DNA from: Tomitella biformata AHU 1821
GTDB lineage: Bacteria > Actinomycetota > Actinomycetes > Mycobacteriales > Mycobacteriaceae
DNA: 64,000 bases
Direction of reading: 5' to 3'
Assembly (NCBI RefSeq): GCF_000524475.1
Contig: NZ_BAVQ01000036.1
Coordinates: 1 to 64,000, forward strand
Under the pieces are notes generated by a model. It saw nothing but the letters and a program-made list of their open reading frames with translations, had not been told where the DNA came from and ran no database searches. Position numbers and translations under genes: made by a program. Below, piece by piece: positions 52,635 through 63,675 of this stretch; within the stretch, counting starts at the first letter, position 1; each line of letters starts with the position of its first letter.

Positions 52635-53816
52635 ATGACGGGTGTATTCGATCGGCTCGTGGGCCAGGCGGCGGTGGAAGCGGAGTTGACTGCCGCTGCG
52701 GAATCGGCGCGCTCGGGCGCGCCGGGGATGACGCACTCGTGGCTGTTCACGGGTCCGCCGGGCTCCGGCCGGTCCGTGGCGGCCTTGTGCTTCGCGGCCG
52801 CGCTGCAGTGCGAGTCGCCAGGCGTGCCGGGCTGCGGGCAGTGCCAGGCGTGCACGACGACGATGGCGGGGACCCACGGGGACGTGCGGCGCGTGGTGCC
52901 CGAGGGCCTGAGCATCAGTGTGAAGGAGATGCGCGAGATTGTCGGGATCGCGAGCAGGCGCCCCAGCACGGGCAATTGGCTCGTGGTCGTGGTCGAGGAT
53001 GCGGACCGGCTCACCGAGGGCGCGTCGAACGCCCTGCTCAAGGTCGTGGAGGAGCCGCCAGCGCGGACCGTGTTCTTGCTGTGTGCCCCGTCCACCGACC
53101 CGGAGGATGTGTCGGTGACCATCCGCTCCCGCTGCCGGCACGTGGGCCTGACCACGCCCACCGCGGAGGCTATCGCGCAGGTGCTCCGGGAGACGGACGG
53201 GCTCGACGAGGAGTCGGCACACTGGGCCGCATCCGTCGGCGGCGGGCACGTGGGCCGGGCTCGGTGGCTGGCGAAGGACGCGGATGCCCGTGCCCGGCGG
53301 CTCAAGGCGCTGCAGATCCCCCTGGCCGTGCTGCGCCCCGCGGGCGGCTATGGGGCTGCTGCTGACCTCATCACGGCCGCCGCGGAGGAGGCCAAGCTGG
53401 CCAATGCCGACCGCAACGAGCAGGAGACCGAGGAGATGCGCACCGCGCTGGGGGCTGGCGGCACCGGCAAGGGCTCGGGGGGCGCGCTGCGCGGCTCGGC
53501 GGGGGTGCTGAAGGATCTTGAGCGGCGGCAGAAGTCACGGCTGACCCGCTCGCAGCGCGACGCCCTGGACCGGGCGCTGATCGACGTGGCGGGGCTCTAT
53601 CGGGACGCGTTGGCGATCCGGCTGGGGGCCTCCGTGCCGGCGTTGCACCCCGACGTGGAGGACCGCGCCCGCCAGTTGGCGGAGCATGCGCGGCCGGAGG
53701 GGTTGCTCCGGGCGGTCGAGTCGGTGATGGAATGCCGCGAGGCGTTGGCAGGCAACGTGAAACCGCAGGTCGCGGTCGATGCGATGGTCGCGGGACTCGA
53801 GGCGGCGACCCGATAG
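52635..53816 (+). CDS. holB: DNA polymerase III subunit delta-prime
   Basis: The 393-aa clamp-loader subunit has a modified P-loop (G-P-P-G-S-G-R-S near 38, Arg in place of the Walker Lys, as usual for delta-prime), a zinc module of four cysteines (C-E-S, then C-G-Q-C-Q-A-C near 58-75), V-V-V-V-E-D-A-D-R-L-T near 120, and E-E-P-P near 141. S-x-C (R-S-R-C) near 165 is the sensor region. A long C-terminal domain follows. The neighbour tRNA-Thr lies 68 nt downstream. Confidence 0.93.
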   Translation: MTGVFDRLVGQAAVEAELTAAAESARSGAPGMTHSWLFTGPPGSGRSVAALCFAAALQCESPGVPGCGQCQACTTTMAGTHGDVRRVVPEGLSISVKEMREIVGIASRRPSTGNWLVVVVEDADRLTEGASNALLKVVEEPPARTVFLLCAPSTDPEDVSVTIRSRCRHVGLTTPTAEAIAQVLRETDGLDEESAHWAASVGGGHVGRARWLAKDADARARRLKALQIPLAVLRPAGGYGAAADLITAAAEEAKLANADRNEQETEEMRTALGAGGTGKGSGGALRGSAGVLKDLERRQKSRLTRSQRDALDRALIDVAGLYRDALAIRLGASVPALHPDVEDRARQLAEHARPEGLLRAVESVMECREALAGNVKPQVAVDAMVAGLEAATR

Positions 53817-53884
53817 TTGGCGCCGATTTTCCTTCTGGCAGGCAAGTCGCTAAACTTCCATTCGCTCGGCCACAAGCCGAGTTC

Positions 53885-53960
53885 GCCGCCTTAGCTCAGT
53901 CGGTAGAGCGTCTCACTCGTAATGAGAAGGTCGACGGTTCGATTCCGTCAGGCGGCTCCA
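53885..53960 (+). tRNA. tRNA-Thr (anticodon CGT)
   Basis: Full cloverleaf: acceptor GCCGCCT/AGGCGGC, D-arm with GCTCAGTCGGTAGAGC, anticodon stem TCTCA/TGAGA with loop CTCGTAA (anticodon CGT at 53918-53920), and T-arm with GTTCGATTC. Discriminator U (53957); CCA is encoded at 53958-53960. Confidence 0.97.
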
Positions 53961-53964
53961 TAAG

Positions 53965-54000
53965 GTCCGGCCCCTCCAGTAAGAGGGGCCGGACTTTTTT
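53965..54000 (+). terminator. Intrinsic terminator of tRNA-Thr
   Basis: GTCCGGCCCCTC (53965-53976) pairs perfectly with GAGGGGCCGGAC (53983-53994), loop CAGTAA, followed by TTTTTT. A textbook Rho-independent terminator. Confidence 0.95.
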
Positions 54001-54071
54001 GCGAAAATATTGGCGTTAAGTCGTTCAATATTAAATTCGCACTATCGTCCGATACCTGTTAGCGTTGTGTC

Positions 54072-54200
54072 CAGCGGCGGTCGGTGCCTACCCCCCCTGG
54101 TGCGCGCCGCTTTTGGCTCTGTCGGCCACCCCCCCGGCCGCAGAGTTACTTCCCGCCCCGCACTCCACCCCCCCCCGGAGAGCGGGGCGGGCCCCTTTTT
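54072..54200 (+). ncRNA. Candidate small RNA with three poly-C-loop hairpins (6C-like)
   Basis: Three successive hairpins have loops that are runs of C. In the first, the stem AGCGGCG/CGCCGCT (54073-54079 with 54105-54111) leads to a loop with seven Cs (54091-54097). In the second, CTCTG-CGGCC pairs with GGCCG-CAGAG (54117-54127 with 54136-54145), loop A plus seven Cs. In the third, CCCGCCCCGC/GCGGGGCGGG (54152-54161 with 54182-54191) encloses CTCC/GGAG, loop A plus nine Cs, then CCCCTTTTT. A -10-like TAGCGT (54060-54065) with TTCGCA 18 nt before it predicts a start near 54072. No protein gene lies here. It follows the 6C RNA logic, with three rather than two C loops. Confidence 0.6.
54152..54200 (+). 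terminator. Terminator of the poly-C-loop RNA
   Basis: The 10-bp GC stem of the third hairpin is followed by CCCCTTTTTG. Upstream the only preceding gene, tRNA-Thr, already has its own terminator at 53965-54000. This second terminator therefore implies a separate transcript starting between them. Confidence 0.75.
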
Positions 54201-54309
54201 GTCGAGCGCCGGTTGCGCCGGATCGTCTACCTTCTCGCGCTGCAAGGTTTCAAGAGTGGTGGCACCATGGTGGGCGGCAACCGCCAATGGATAACTAGGA
54301 GGTCGAACG

Positions 54310-54507
54310 ATGGGTATCGCAGACAAGTTCTCCAACAAGGCCGAAGACCTCGGCGGACGCGCGAAAGAGGCGGCCGGCGCCGCCGCTGGCGACGACGACC
54401 TGAAGGCCGAAGGCAAGGCTGACCAGGCTTCCTCCGCAGTCAAGGACGGCGTTGAGAAGGTCAAGGACAAGGCCAACGAGATCGCAGACAAGCTGACCGG
54501 CAAGTAG
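54310..54507 (+). CDS. csbD: CsbD family stress-response protein (copy 2)
   Basis: The 65-aa paralogue of the protein at 3628-3828 starts M-G-I-A-D-K-F-S-N-K-A-E-D and ends K-A-N-E-I-A-D-K-L-T-G-K; most residues of the two copies align without gaps. TAGGAGG lies 7-8 nt before ATG 54310, a near-perfect ribosome site. A 13-bp terminator hairpin follows. Directly upstream lies the poly-C-loop RNA candidate, whose loops could in principle pair with G-rich ribosome sites such as this one; that is speculation. Confidence 0.92.
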   Translation: MGIADKFSNKAEDLGGRAKEAAGAAAGDDDLKAEGKADQASSAVKDGVEKVKDKANEIADKLTGK

Positions 54508-54545
54508 CGCAAAGACGTTCAGCCGCAGCGTAGAAGCTGCAATCG

Positions 54546-54578
54546 GGCCCGCTCGCAGAGTGCTGCGAGCGGGCCTTT
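54546..54578 (+). terminator. Intrinsic terminator after csbD copy 2
   Basis: GGCCCGCTCGCAG (54546-54558) pairs perfectly with CTGCGAGCGGGCC (54563-54575), loop AGTG, followed by TTT. It starts 39 nt after the csbD stop. Confidence 0.9.
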
Positions 54579-54773
54579 GGCGACTGTCGTCCTGAATGCA
54601 GGTAGAGGACGCACGTCTACCTAGCCGGGTGTCGGTAACACGAGCCGGTAACACGGGCACTGCGCGTGGCGATGGCGAGTGTCGCCACGGTGGCCTGTTT
54701 AATGGGGCAGGACCATCAGGTGACGTGTCCGCTAGAGCGCGGCAGTCCTAGGCATCGGGAGGATTTGGCCGCA

Positions 54774-56900
54774 GTGCACACAATAATCTTGGCGGGGACG
54801 GTGGTTCTCCTCGCTGTGGTGCCGGGTCTGATCGTCGGCTATCTGGCCCGCATGCCGTGGCATCTGGCGCTCGGCTTCGCGGTGCCGGTGACCTACGGGA
54901 TGGTTGCCGTCGGCACTTACCTCACGGGTGTGGTCACTGTGCCGTGGAATCTGGCGACGGCGGCGGGCACGCTGCTTGTCTTTATGGCCTTGGCGGTGCT
55001 GTACCGCGTAGTGCTGGCCCGCTATGGCAAGCGGGACGATGCGGCGGTGGCCGAGCAGTCGAGCAGCCCGTCGCAGTTGCCTGATTGGCCGTGGCTGGCC
55101 GTCCCCGGCGTGGGCGTTGTCGTCGGCTTCGGCACGATCTTGTACATCCTGGCGGACAGTCTCCTCAAGGCCGTGGACGGTGTGAACAACGTCCCCAGCG
55201 GCTGGGACTCGCACTGGCACGGCAGCGTGATGACGTTCATCGACGAGACCGGCATCGCCAGCGCGGTGCAACTGGGCCGGCTGATGAACGTCGAGACCCA
55301 CGGCGCGCTCTACTACCCCGACGCGTGGCATGCCTTGAACGCGCTGCTCATCCCGCTGACAGGCTCGACGACCGTGCAGGTGTTCAACATCTCCTCGATC
55401 GTCACGGTGGCGCTGGTGATCCCGCTCTCGGTGGGCGCGCTGGCCTGGCGCATCGTCCGCGACCGGATGGCGCCGGCCCCGGCGGCCTTGTCCGCGGGTA
55501 TCGCGGCGGGGATCAGCGGCATGTTCCCCGCGCTGCCGTATGTGGAGATCGGCGTCGGCGCGGTGCCGTTCGCGATCGGCGTCGGGCTTGCGGGTCTGGT
55601 CGCGGTGCTCGTGATGGCGGTGCCCGGCGCGCCGTCGCGAATCCCGTTGGCCGCGCTGGGCCTGATCGGCCTGGCCGCGATCCACCCCTCGGGAGCGCTG
55701 GTCGCGGGCATGATGGTGGGCGCCTGGTGGCTCCTCGACGTGCTGATCCGGCCCCGGCGGGGCCGGCTGCTGGACCTGGGCAGCCTGGCCGCGGTGGGGA
55801 TCCTGACGGCGATCGTGTTGGCGCCGCAGATCCTGGGAGTGCTCGGTGAGGTCGAGGAGATCGAGAGCTTCGACTTCGTCCAGCCGATCCCGCGGATGGA
55901 GGCGTTCGGCCACGTGATCTCGCAGCAGGGGTGGGACCTGGGCACGCATTCGACGCCCTGGGTGCTGCTTGCCCTGGGGCTGCTGGGTGCTGTCATCCTG
56001 CTGGCGCTGCGCAGTTGGTGGTGGCTGGCGATGTGGGGCGGCCTGGTGCTGCTTGCGACGAACTCGATGGTCCCGTTCGGCGAGCCGTGGGCCGACCTGC
56101 TGTTCAAGTTCAGCAACTCCTTCTACAACGATGCCCGACGGCTCGGCTACCCCCAGGCCGTCCTGATGATCACGGTCGCCGGCTGCGCGCTGGGCATGGT
56201 GCTCTGGTTCGCGTTCCAGGGCTTCAAGAAGCTGGACTCCGTGCCGCAGAAGGTGCGGGCCGGGGGACTGGCCGCAGTGGTCTTGTTCATCTTCGGCGCG
56301 GCGATCTGGCAGGTCCCCGAGCTGTCGACCAAAATGCAGCCGATGCTCCACATGGACCGCACGGACCGGATGGTCTCGGCGGGCGATCGGGAGGCGTTCG
56401 CGTTCCTGGCGGAGCAGCCGGACGCGATGACTACGACGATCTTCAACGATCCCGCGACGGGCACCGGCTGGGCGTACTCGCTCAACGGCCTGCACATGGC
56501 GTTCAATCACTACTTCTGGCCGGCCCACGTGGGGACGCGGCAATGGGACGTGTGGGTGAATCTGCGCGATCTCGGCAATCCGGCCGAACCGGAGCGGAGC
56601 GACCTGGCGGAGAAAGCGCTGCGGGATCTCGACGTGAAGTACGTGATCATGAGCTCACCGGTGTTCTGGCACTTCCAGGAGGTGGCACCAGGTCTGCGGG
56701 AGCTGGATCAGACGCCCGGCCTGACCGAGATCTACAACAACGGCGAGACGCAGATCTACCGCGTCGAGACGTGGCGGCCCGCAGCCCCGGGCGAGGTGCG
56801 TGTGGGCTGGGCGCCGTTCGATGATCGGGAGGGCATCACCTCCGACTATGAACGCCCAGAGCTGCAGCCCGGATGGGTTCCGCCCGAGGGCACCGGATAG
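54774..56900 (+). CDS. Large polytopic membrane protein (DUF6541-like)
   Basis: The 708-aa protein has about 12-14 membrane segments over the first 530 residues and a C-terminal extracytoplasmic domain of about 180 residues. Motifs include W-D-S-H-W-H-G near 145-151 in the first large loop and H-P-S-G-A near 305, a layout resembling GT-C-type integral-membrane glycosyltransferases. It lies next to galE and sugar-nucleotide genes, so a role in envelope glycan assembly is plausible (Rv3635 position). The start GTG 54774 has GGGAGGA about 11 nt upstream; the frame is open back to 54666. Confidence 0.75.
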   Translation: MHTIILAGTVVLLAVVPGLIVGYLARMPWHLALGFAVPVTYGMVAVGTYLTGVVTVPWNLATAAGTLLVFMALAVLYRVVLARYGKRDDAAVAEQSSSPSQLPDWPWLAVPGVGVVVGFGTILYILADSLLKAVDGVNNVPSGWDSHWHGSVMTFIDETGIASAVQLGRLMNVETHGALYYPDAWHALNALLIPLTGSTTVQVFNISSIVTVALVIPLSVGALAWRIVRDRMAPAPAALSAGIAAGISGMFPALPYVEIGVGAVPFAIGVGLAGLVAVLVMAVPGAPSRIPLAALGLIGLAAIHPSGALVAGMMVGAWWLLDVLIRPRRGRLLDLGSLAAVGILTAIVLAPQILGVLGEVEEIESFDFVQPIPRMEAFGHVISQQGWDLGTHSTPWVLLALGLLGAVILLALRSWWWLAMWGGLVLLATNSMVPFGEPWADLLFKFSNSFYNDARRLGYPQAVLMITVAGCALGMVLWFAFQGFKKLDSVPQKVRAGGLAAVVLFIFGAAIWQVPELSTKMQPMLHMDRTDRMVSAGDREAFAFLAEQPDAMTTTIFNDPATGTGWAYSLNGLHMAFNHYFWPAHVGTRQWDVWVNLRDLGNPAEPERSDLAEKALRDLDVKYVIMSSPVFWHFQEVAPGLRELDQTPGLTEIYNNGETQIYRVETWRPAAPGEVRVGWAPFDDREGITSDYERPELQPGWVPPEGTG

Positions 56901-56969
56901 CACCTTCTCTGTTTGACGCGGCTGGCACGCACGTGTGACGGTATTCCAGGACTATTGGGCTCAAGCTAG

Positions 56970-59519
<2,550 letters not shown>

Positions 59520-59523
<4 letters not shown>

Positions 59524-60389
59524 AGGGGATCATCCTGGCGGGGGGCTCCGGCACGCGGCTGCACCCCATCACGCAGGGGATCAGCAAGCAGCTGGTGCCC
59601 GTCTATGACAAGCCGATGGTCTACTACCCGCTGAGCACGCTGATGCTCGCGGGGATCAGAGACATCCTCGTCATCACGACCCCCGTGGACGCGCCGCAAT
59701 TCCAGCGGCTGCTGGGCGACGGCTCCCAATTCGGCATCTCGATCACCTATAAGGAGCAGCCGGAGCCGAACGGGCTGGCGCAGGCGTTCGTGCTCGGCGC
59801 GGACCACATCGGGGACGACTCCGTCGCACTTGTGTTGGGCGACAACATCTTCTACGGCCCCGGACTGGGGGCGACGCTGCGCCGCTTCGACGAGGTCGAC
59901 GGCGGCGCGGTGTTCGCCTACTGGGTGGCCGACCCGTCCGCCTACGGCGTCATCGAGTTCGACGCCGACGGCCGTGCGATCTCCCTCGAGGAGAAGCCCG
60001 CCGCGCCGCGCTCGAACTACGCGGTGCCCGGGCTGTACTTCTACGACAACGACGTGGTCGAGATTGCGCGCGGTTTGGCGCCCTCCGCGCGGGGCGAGTA
60101 CGAGATCACCGACATCAACCGCCACTACCTCGAGGCGGGCAAGCTCTCGGTCGAGGTGCTGCCGCGGGGCACCGCCTGGCTGGACACCGGCACCTTCGAC
60201 TCCATGCTGGAGGCCGGGAACTACGTGCGCACCATCGAGAAGCGGCAGGGCCTGAAGATCGGCGCCCCCGAGGAGGTGGCGTGGCGGCAGGGCTTCCTCG
60301 ACGACGCGCAGCTCGCGGAGCGCGGCCAGTCGCTGCTCAAGTCCGGCTACGGGGCCTACCTGCTGGAGGTGCTCGAGCGTGGCCGCTGA
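59520..60389 (+). CDS. rmlA: Glucose-1-phosphate thymidylyltransferase
   Basis: The 289-aa enzyme makes dTDP-glucose, the first step of the rhamnose pathway. It has [11 protein letters not shown] near 6-16, [11 protein letters not shown] near 22-32, G-D-N-I-F-Y near 109-114, and E-I-T-D-I-N near 196. The length is typical of RmlA. rmlD, the last enzyme of the pathway, is not in this window. Its end overlaps the following glycosyltransferase start by 11 bases. Confidence 0.96.
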
Positions 60390-61281
60390 TCCTGTGCGCG
60401 CGGAATTTGACGTGATGCTGCCCTATTACGGGGACGTCGAGCTGATGAAGCAGGCCGTGCGCAGCGTCCTCGCCCAGCGCAACCCCGACTGGCGGCTGGT
60501 GGTGGTCGACGACTGCTACCCCGACCCCGAGGCCGGCCGCTGGCTCGCCGAGCTCGCCGACCCGCGCGTGGAGTACCTGCGCAACGAGTCCCAGCTGGGG
60601 GTCAACGGGAACTTCCGCCGCTGCGTCGAGCTGGTGCGCGCGCCCTACTTCCAGATGCTCGGCGGCGACGATGTGCTCGAGCCGAACTACGTCGACGTGG
60701 TCCTGGCCGTATTTGCCCAGCACCCCGACGCGGCCGTCGTCTCGCCGGGTGTGCACGTGATCGACGACAGTGGCGCGGTGGTGCGCCCGCTCGGCGACCG
60801 CATCAAGTCCATGCTCGCGCCGTCCGCCGAGAAGTCGACAGTGCTGGTGGGGGAGACCCTCGCCGTGGGCCTGCTGCACGGCAACTGGACCTACTTCCCG
60901 TCGCTGGCGTGGCGCACCGAGGTGGTGGCCCCCATCAGCTTCCGGCCGGGACTCGAGGTGGCCCTGGACCTGGCGCTGCTGCTGGACCTCGCCCGCGCCG
61001 GCGGCGTCCTCGTGCTCGCCCCGGAGGTGGCGTTCCGCTACCGCCGCCACACCGAGTCCGTGTCATCTGTGCGAGCGGTGGACGGGCGGCGCTTCGACGA
61101 GGAGCGCGACTTCTTCGCAGAGGAGGCCGCGGCGTTCTCGGCGCACGGTTGGCCCCGCGCGGCACGTGCGGCGCGCGGTCACCTCACATCCCGTTTGAAC
61201 GCGATCGTCACCATTCCCGCGGCGCTCGCCGGACGGCAGTGGCCGGCGGCTCGCCGGCTCGTGCGGCACGCGCTGGGGTGA
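60379..61281 (+). CDS. Family 2 glycosyltransferase (GT-A)
   Basis: The 300-aa protein has V-M-L-P-Y-Y-G-D near 13-20, V-V-V-D-D-C-Y near 48-54 and L-G-G-D-D-V-L near 93-99, the nucleotide-sugar and metal motifs of GT2 enzymes. There are no membrane segments. Translationally coupled to rmlA, it may use dTDP-rhamnose, like WbbL-type rhamnosyltransferases, but the acceptor is not evident and the length differs little from other GT2 proteins. GTG start at 60379. Confidence 0.85.
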   Translation: MAADPVRAEFDVMLPYYGDVELMKQAVRSVLAQRNPDWRLVVVDDCYPDPEAGRWLAELADPRVEYLRNESQLGVNGNFRRCVELVRAPYFQMLGGDDVLEPNYVDVVLAVFAQHPDAAVVSPGVHVIDDSGAVVRPLGDRIKSMLAPSAEKSTVLVGETLAVGLLHGNWTYFPSLAWRTEVVAPISFRPGLEVALDLALLLDLARAGGVLVLAPEVAFRYRRHTESVSSVRAVDGRRFDEERDFFAEEAAAFSAHGWPRAARAARGHLTSRLNAIVTIPAALAGRQWPAARRLVRHALG

Positions 61282-61343
61282 TCCCCGTCTCCAGCTGAGC
61301 GGGACCGGCGCCGCTGGACGATTTAGGCATATGCCGCTTGTGG

Positions 61344-61423
61344 CCGCGGCACTTTGCGTCCGTTCCTTGGCCATGCGCACCCTGCAGCCTGCGCACGGCC
61401 ATAGACGGGACGCAAGGCTGCGG
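61344..61423. repeat. Imperfect palindrome L flanking the DUF559 gene
   Basis: The left arm GCACTTTGCGTC...TTGGCCATGCGCA (61349-61379) is followed after ten bases by a partly complementary arm (61390-61423). The left arm is 28 of 31 identical to the left arm of palindrome R at 62510-62540. It lies between the convergent glycosyltransferase and DUF559 genes and may act as a terminator. Confidence 0.75.
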
Positions 61424-61447
61424 TGCCGGTCAATGGCCGCGTGCGGA

Positions 61448-62401
61448 TCAGGTTGTGCGCGGGCCGCCCCGCCATTTGTGCGCACGCCGGAAGGCCTCGG
61501 CGATTCGGCTGCGGAGCACCAGTGGACGGCTAAGGTCTGCCCACACCCAGCGGACCACAACCAATCCGGTGTCGCGAATGCGGTCTTCACGGATCTTTTC
61601 CCGGTAGAGAACGTCGCTCGCGTCTTGGCCCGGCTTAGGGTACTTGCCGTACTTGACTTTGCCGTCGAACTCGCCGACCACGGCCGTGCCGGGGAAATCG
61701 AAGTCGACACGGCCCAGGCTCTCGCCGCCGGAGCCGAAGACCCGACGTTGCAACGACGGGGTGGGCAGTCCCACCTCCCGGATCAGCAGGCGGCTGAGGG
61801 ACTCCCCAACGCTCTCGCTGCGGCCGTCCATCAGTGTGAGCGCATGCCGGGCCTTCGCGGCTCCATGGCGGCCGGTGGCCGTGGCGACAGATGCGGCCAG
61901 GTCGCCGACGGCAAGCCCGAGGCGCAATGCGTGATCGCCCGTGGACACCGCAGAGTGCAGGCTGAGGGTTCTGGCTAGATCGGTGATGGTCCTCGCCGGC
62001 GAGGTGACGCGTAAGCCATCGATCTCGACTATCTCCGCGGGTTCCAGGGCCGTCGGGTGGTGGTGCACATTTGGCCCGCGTCTTCCGGGCCGGGCCCCTG
62101 TACGCGTCACGTGGACGGCCTGCAGCGGCGCGTTCCAGACGTCAAATCCGTGCAGCACCGCGGCCGAGATATGGCTGAACACAGCCGTCTCACCGTGCCG
62201 GTGAGCTGCGGCGACGACCCGCGCCCGGTGTTTGTCGACGACGTCGAGCTCTCGGTACTCAGGCTCTGGCAGATAACTGCCGCGGGCGATATGGACGAGA
62301 TTGTTCTGGTGGCAGTCGCGGCGCAGATCTGTGTCCGTGATGCCCGCCAGTATGGCGTCGCGCCGGTGCAGCAATGGTGGTTTCCGTGATCCCATGGACA
62401 T
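61448..62401 (-). CDS. AbiEi-antitoxin-like / DUF559 nuclease-fold protein
   Basis: The 317-aa protein has an N-terminal winged-helix part (R-R-D-A-I-L-A-G-I-T-D near 11-21, then N-L-V-H-I-A-R-G-S-Y-L near 30-42) like AbiEi-type antitoxin domains, a central region (F-S-H-I-S-A-A-V-L-H-G near 70), and a C-terminal VSR/DUF559-like nuclease fold with R-V-D-F-D-F-P-G near 230, V-V-G-E-F-D-G-K-V near 243 and R-E-K-I-R-E-D-R near 268. E-F-D-G-K resembles a PD-(D/E)xK core. No partner toxin gene is adjacent. The start ATG 62401 lacks an SD, so the mRNA may be leaderless; element C lies 46 nt upstream. Confidence 0.75.
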   Translation of the reverse strand: MSMGSRKPPLLHRRDAILAGITDTDLRRDCHQNNLVHIARGSYLPEPEYRELDVVDKHRARVVAAAHRHGETAVFSHISAAVLHGFDVWNAPLQAVHVTRTGARPGRRGPNVHHHPTALEPAEIVEIDGLRVTSPARTITDLARTLSLHSAVSTGDHALRLGLAVGDLAASVATATGRHGAAKARHALTLMDGRSESVGESLSRLLIREVGLPTPSLQRRVFGSGGESLGRVDFDFPGTAVVGEFDGKVKYGKYPKPGQDASDVLYREKIREDRIRDTGLVVVRWVWADLSRPLVLRSRIAEAFRRAHKWRGGPRTT

Positions 62402-62446
62402 AAGTGTGCATAGGCAGACGCTCGCTGACGGCCCGAAATGTGATGA

Positions 62447-62475
62447 CCTGTGGATGGGGGAGTGCCTGTGGATAA
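62447..62475 (-). promoter_or_regulatory. 29-bp TTATCCACA element, copy C (DUF559 gene promoter)
   Basis: On the minus strand: TTATCCACA, ten bases, CATCCACAGG, with spacing identical to copies A and B at the Tad locus. It ends 45 nt before the DUF559 gene start. The shared internal CTC after position 13 also agrees with A and B. Confidence 0.65.
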
Positions 62476-62507
62476 CTGTCCGGAGAGGCCTCGCCGCAGG
62501 CGCTGTT

Positions 62508-62583
62508 CCGCACTTTGCGTCTGGTCTTTGGCCATGCGCATGGCACAGGGTGCGCATGGCCAAACAGCGGGCGCAAAGTGCGG
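62508..62583. repeat. Long near-perfect palindrome R flanking the DUF559 gene
   Basis: The 33-nt left arm (62508-62540) and right arm (62551-62583) are complementary at 29 of 33 positions, with uninterrupted blocks CCGCACTTTGCG and TTTGGCCATGCGCA; the centre is ten bases. It ends 8 nt from the DUF2304 stop codon, so it could terminate that operon. The shared sequence with palindrome L shows it belongs to a repeat family. Confidence 0.8.
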
Positions 62584-62590
62584 TCGGGGC

Positions 62591-62929
62591 CTACTCGCCT
62601 GGTTTGCGGGCGTCCTGAAGGGCGATGGCGCGGGCCAGGCGGGTGTAGCGCAGTTCGGCCTCGCGGAAGCGGATATAGGTGCCCAGCGTGGTGAACGCGA
62701 ACGTCACGACCAGCGCGTAGAGCATCAGGTCGGTGCCGCGATCGACGCCGACCTGGTGCGCCATCCACGTGAGGTCCTCGGGCCGCAGCACGGCGTAGAT
62801 GCCGAAGATGCCGAACGCCACGAAGAACAGCTTGAACAGCGCGGAGGACTTGGCGGTGCCACGCGAGCGCAGGAAGTACACCAGCACCAGCAGCACCGCG
62901 AGGACTAGCAGAATTTGGATGATGTTCAT
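62591..62929 (-). CDS. DUF2304 membrane protein (Rv3632-like)
   Basis: The 112-aa protein has three hydrophobic segments (about 4-18, 32-48 and 67-85) and a charged tail (F-R-E-A-E-L-R-Y-T-R-L-A). This is the DUF2304 pattern. In mycobacteria the equivalent Rv3632 is required for activity of the adjacent polyprenyl-phosphate glycosyltransferase Rv3631. Here it lies directly downstream of that gene, start to stop distance two bases, consistent with a fixed complex. Confidence 0.85.
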   Translation of the reverse strand: MNIIQILLVLAVLLVLVYFLRSRGTAKSSALFKLFFVAFGIFGIYAVLRPEDLTWMAHQVGVDRGTDLMLYALVVTFAFTTLGTYIRFREAELRYTRLARAIALQDARKPGE

Positions 62930-62931
62930 CG

Positions 62932-63624
62932 CTATCGCCTCATCCGTCCGCTGAGCAGACCGTCGAACAAGATGTTGACCCCGTTGAGCAGGGACTGCCC
63001 CTTGGCCATGGAGTACTCGGTGTAGAGGATGGTCACGGGCTGCTCGCCGACGCGCCAGGAGTGCTCGTCGATTAGCCGGACGAATTCGGACGCGTGGCTC
63101 ATGCCGTTCATCGTGAGGTCGAGCCCGTCGGCGACCTTCTTGTTGAACACGCGCAAGCCGTTGTGCGCGTCGGATAGGCCGAGGCGTCGGGTGCGGGGGC
63201 TGAGCATCACGACGGTCCGCAGCACGATGCGCTTGATCAGCGGCACGTTGGTGTTGTCCTGGCCGGCGAAGCGGGTGCCGACGATGATGTCCAGGGGCTC
63301 GACGCGCAGGCGGGCGAGCATCGCCTCGACATCGGAGACCTGGTGTTGGCCGTCCGCGTCGAAGGTGACGAAGTATTCGGCGCCAGGCTGGCTGCGGGCG
63401 TACTCGACGCCGGTTTGGATCGCCGCGCCCTGGCCGAGGTTCACGGGGTGGCGCACCAGGTGAGCGCCGGCGGCGCTGATCTCGGTGGCCGAGTCGTCCC
63501 TGCTGCCATCGTCGACGCACACGATGTTGGGGAACGTTTTCTTGGCCGCCTCGACGACTCCTCGGATGACGGGGCCCTCGTTGTATACGGGCACCACCAG
63601 CCAGACATCCGATGTGCCGTGCAC
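62932..63624 (-). CDS. ppgS: Polyprenyl-phosphate glycosyltransferase, GT2 (Rv3631/PpgS-like)
   Basis: The 230-aa DPM1-type GT2 enzyme has V-V-P-V-Y-N-E-G near 10-17, V-D-D-G-S-R-D near 37-43, D-A-D-G-Q-H near 89-94 (metal), and R-x-x-x-N-x-x near the middle; no membrane tail. In mycobacteria this protein with its DUF2304 partner makes polyprenyl-phospho-N-acetylgalactosamine for decoration of arabinogalactan. GTG 63624 has AGGAGG 6 nt upstream. The specificity for GalNAc here rests on synteny, not on residues I can verify. Confidence 0.85.
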   Translation of the reverse strand: MHGTSDVWLVVPVYNEGPVIRGVVEAAKKTFPNIVCVDDGSRDDSATEISAAGAHLVRHPVNLGQGAAIQTGVEYARSQPGAEYFVTFDADGQHQVSDVEAMLARLRVEPLDIIVGTRFAGQDNTNVPLIKRIVLRTVVMLSPRTRRLGLSDAHNGLRVFNKKVADGLDLTMNGMSHASEFVRLIDEHSWRVGEQPVTILYTEYSMAKGQSLLNGVNILFDGLLSGRMRR

Positions 63625-63675
63625 GGGGCGCCTCCTGAGGGTGGGAGATCCGCGGTCGCGTGATCCGCGTAGAGC

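Noticed and set aside
54732-56543. 603-aa minus-strand open frame opposite the large membrane protein
   Set aside because: It is Arg/His/Asp-rich in composition, typical of antisense of a hydrophobic gene, with no motifs.
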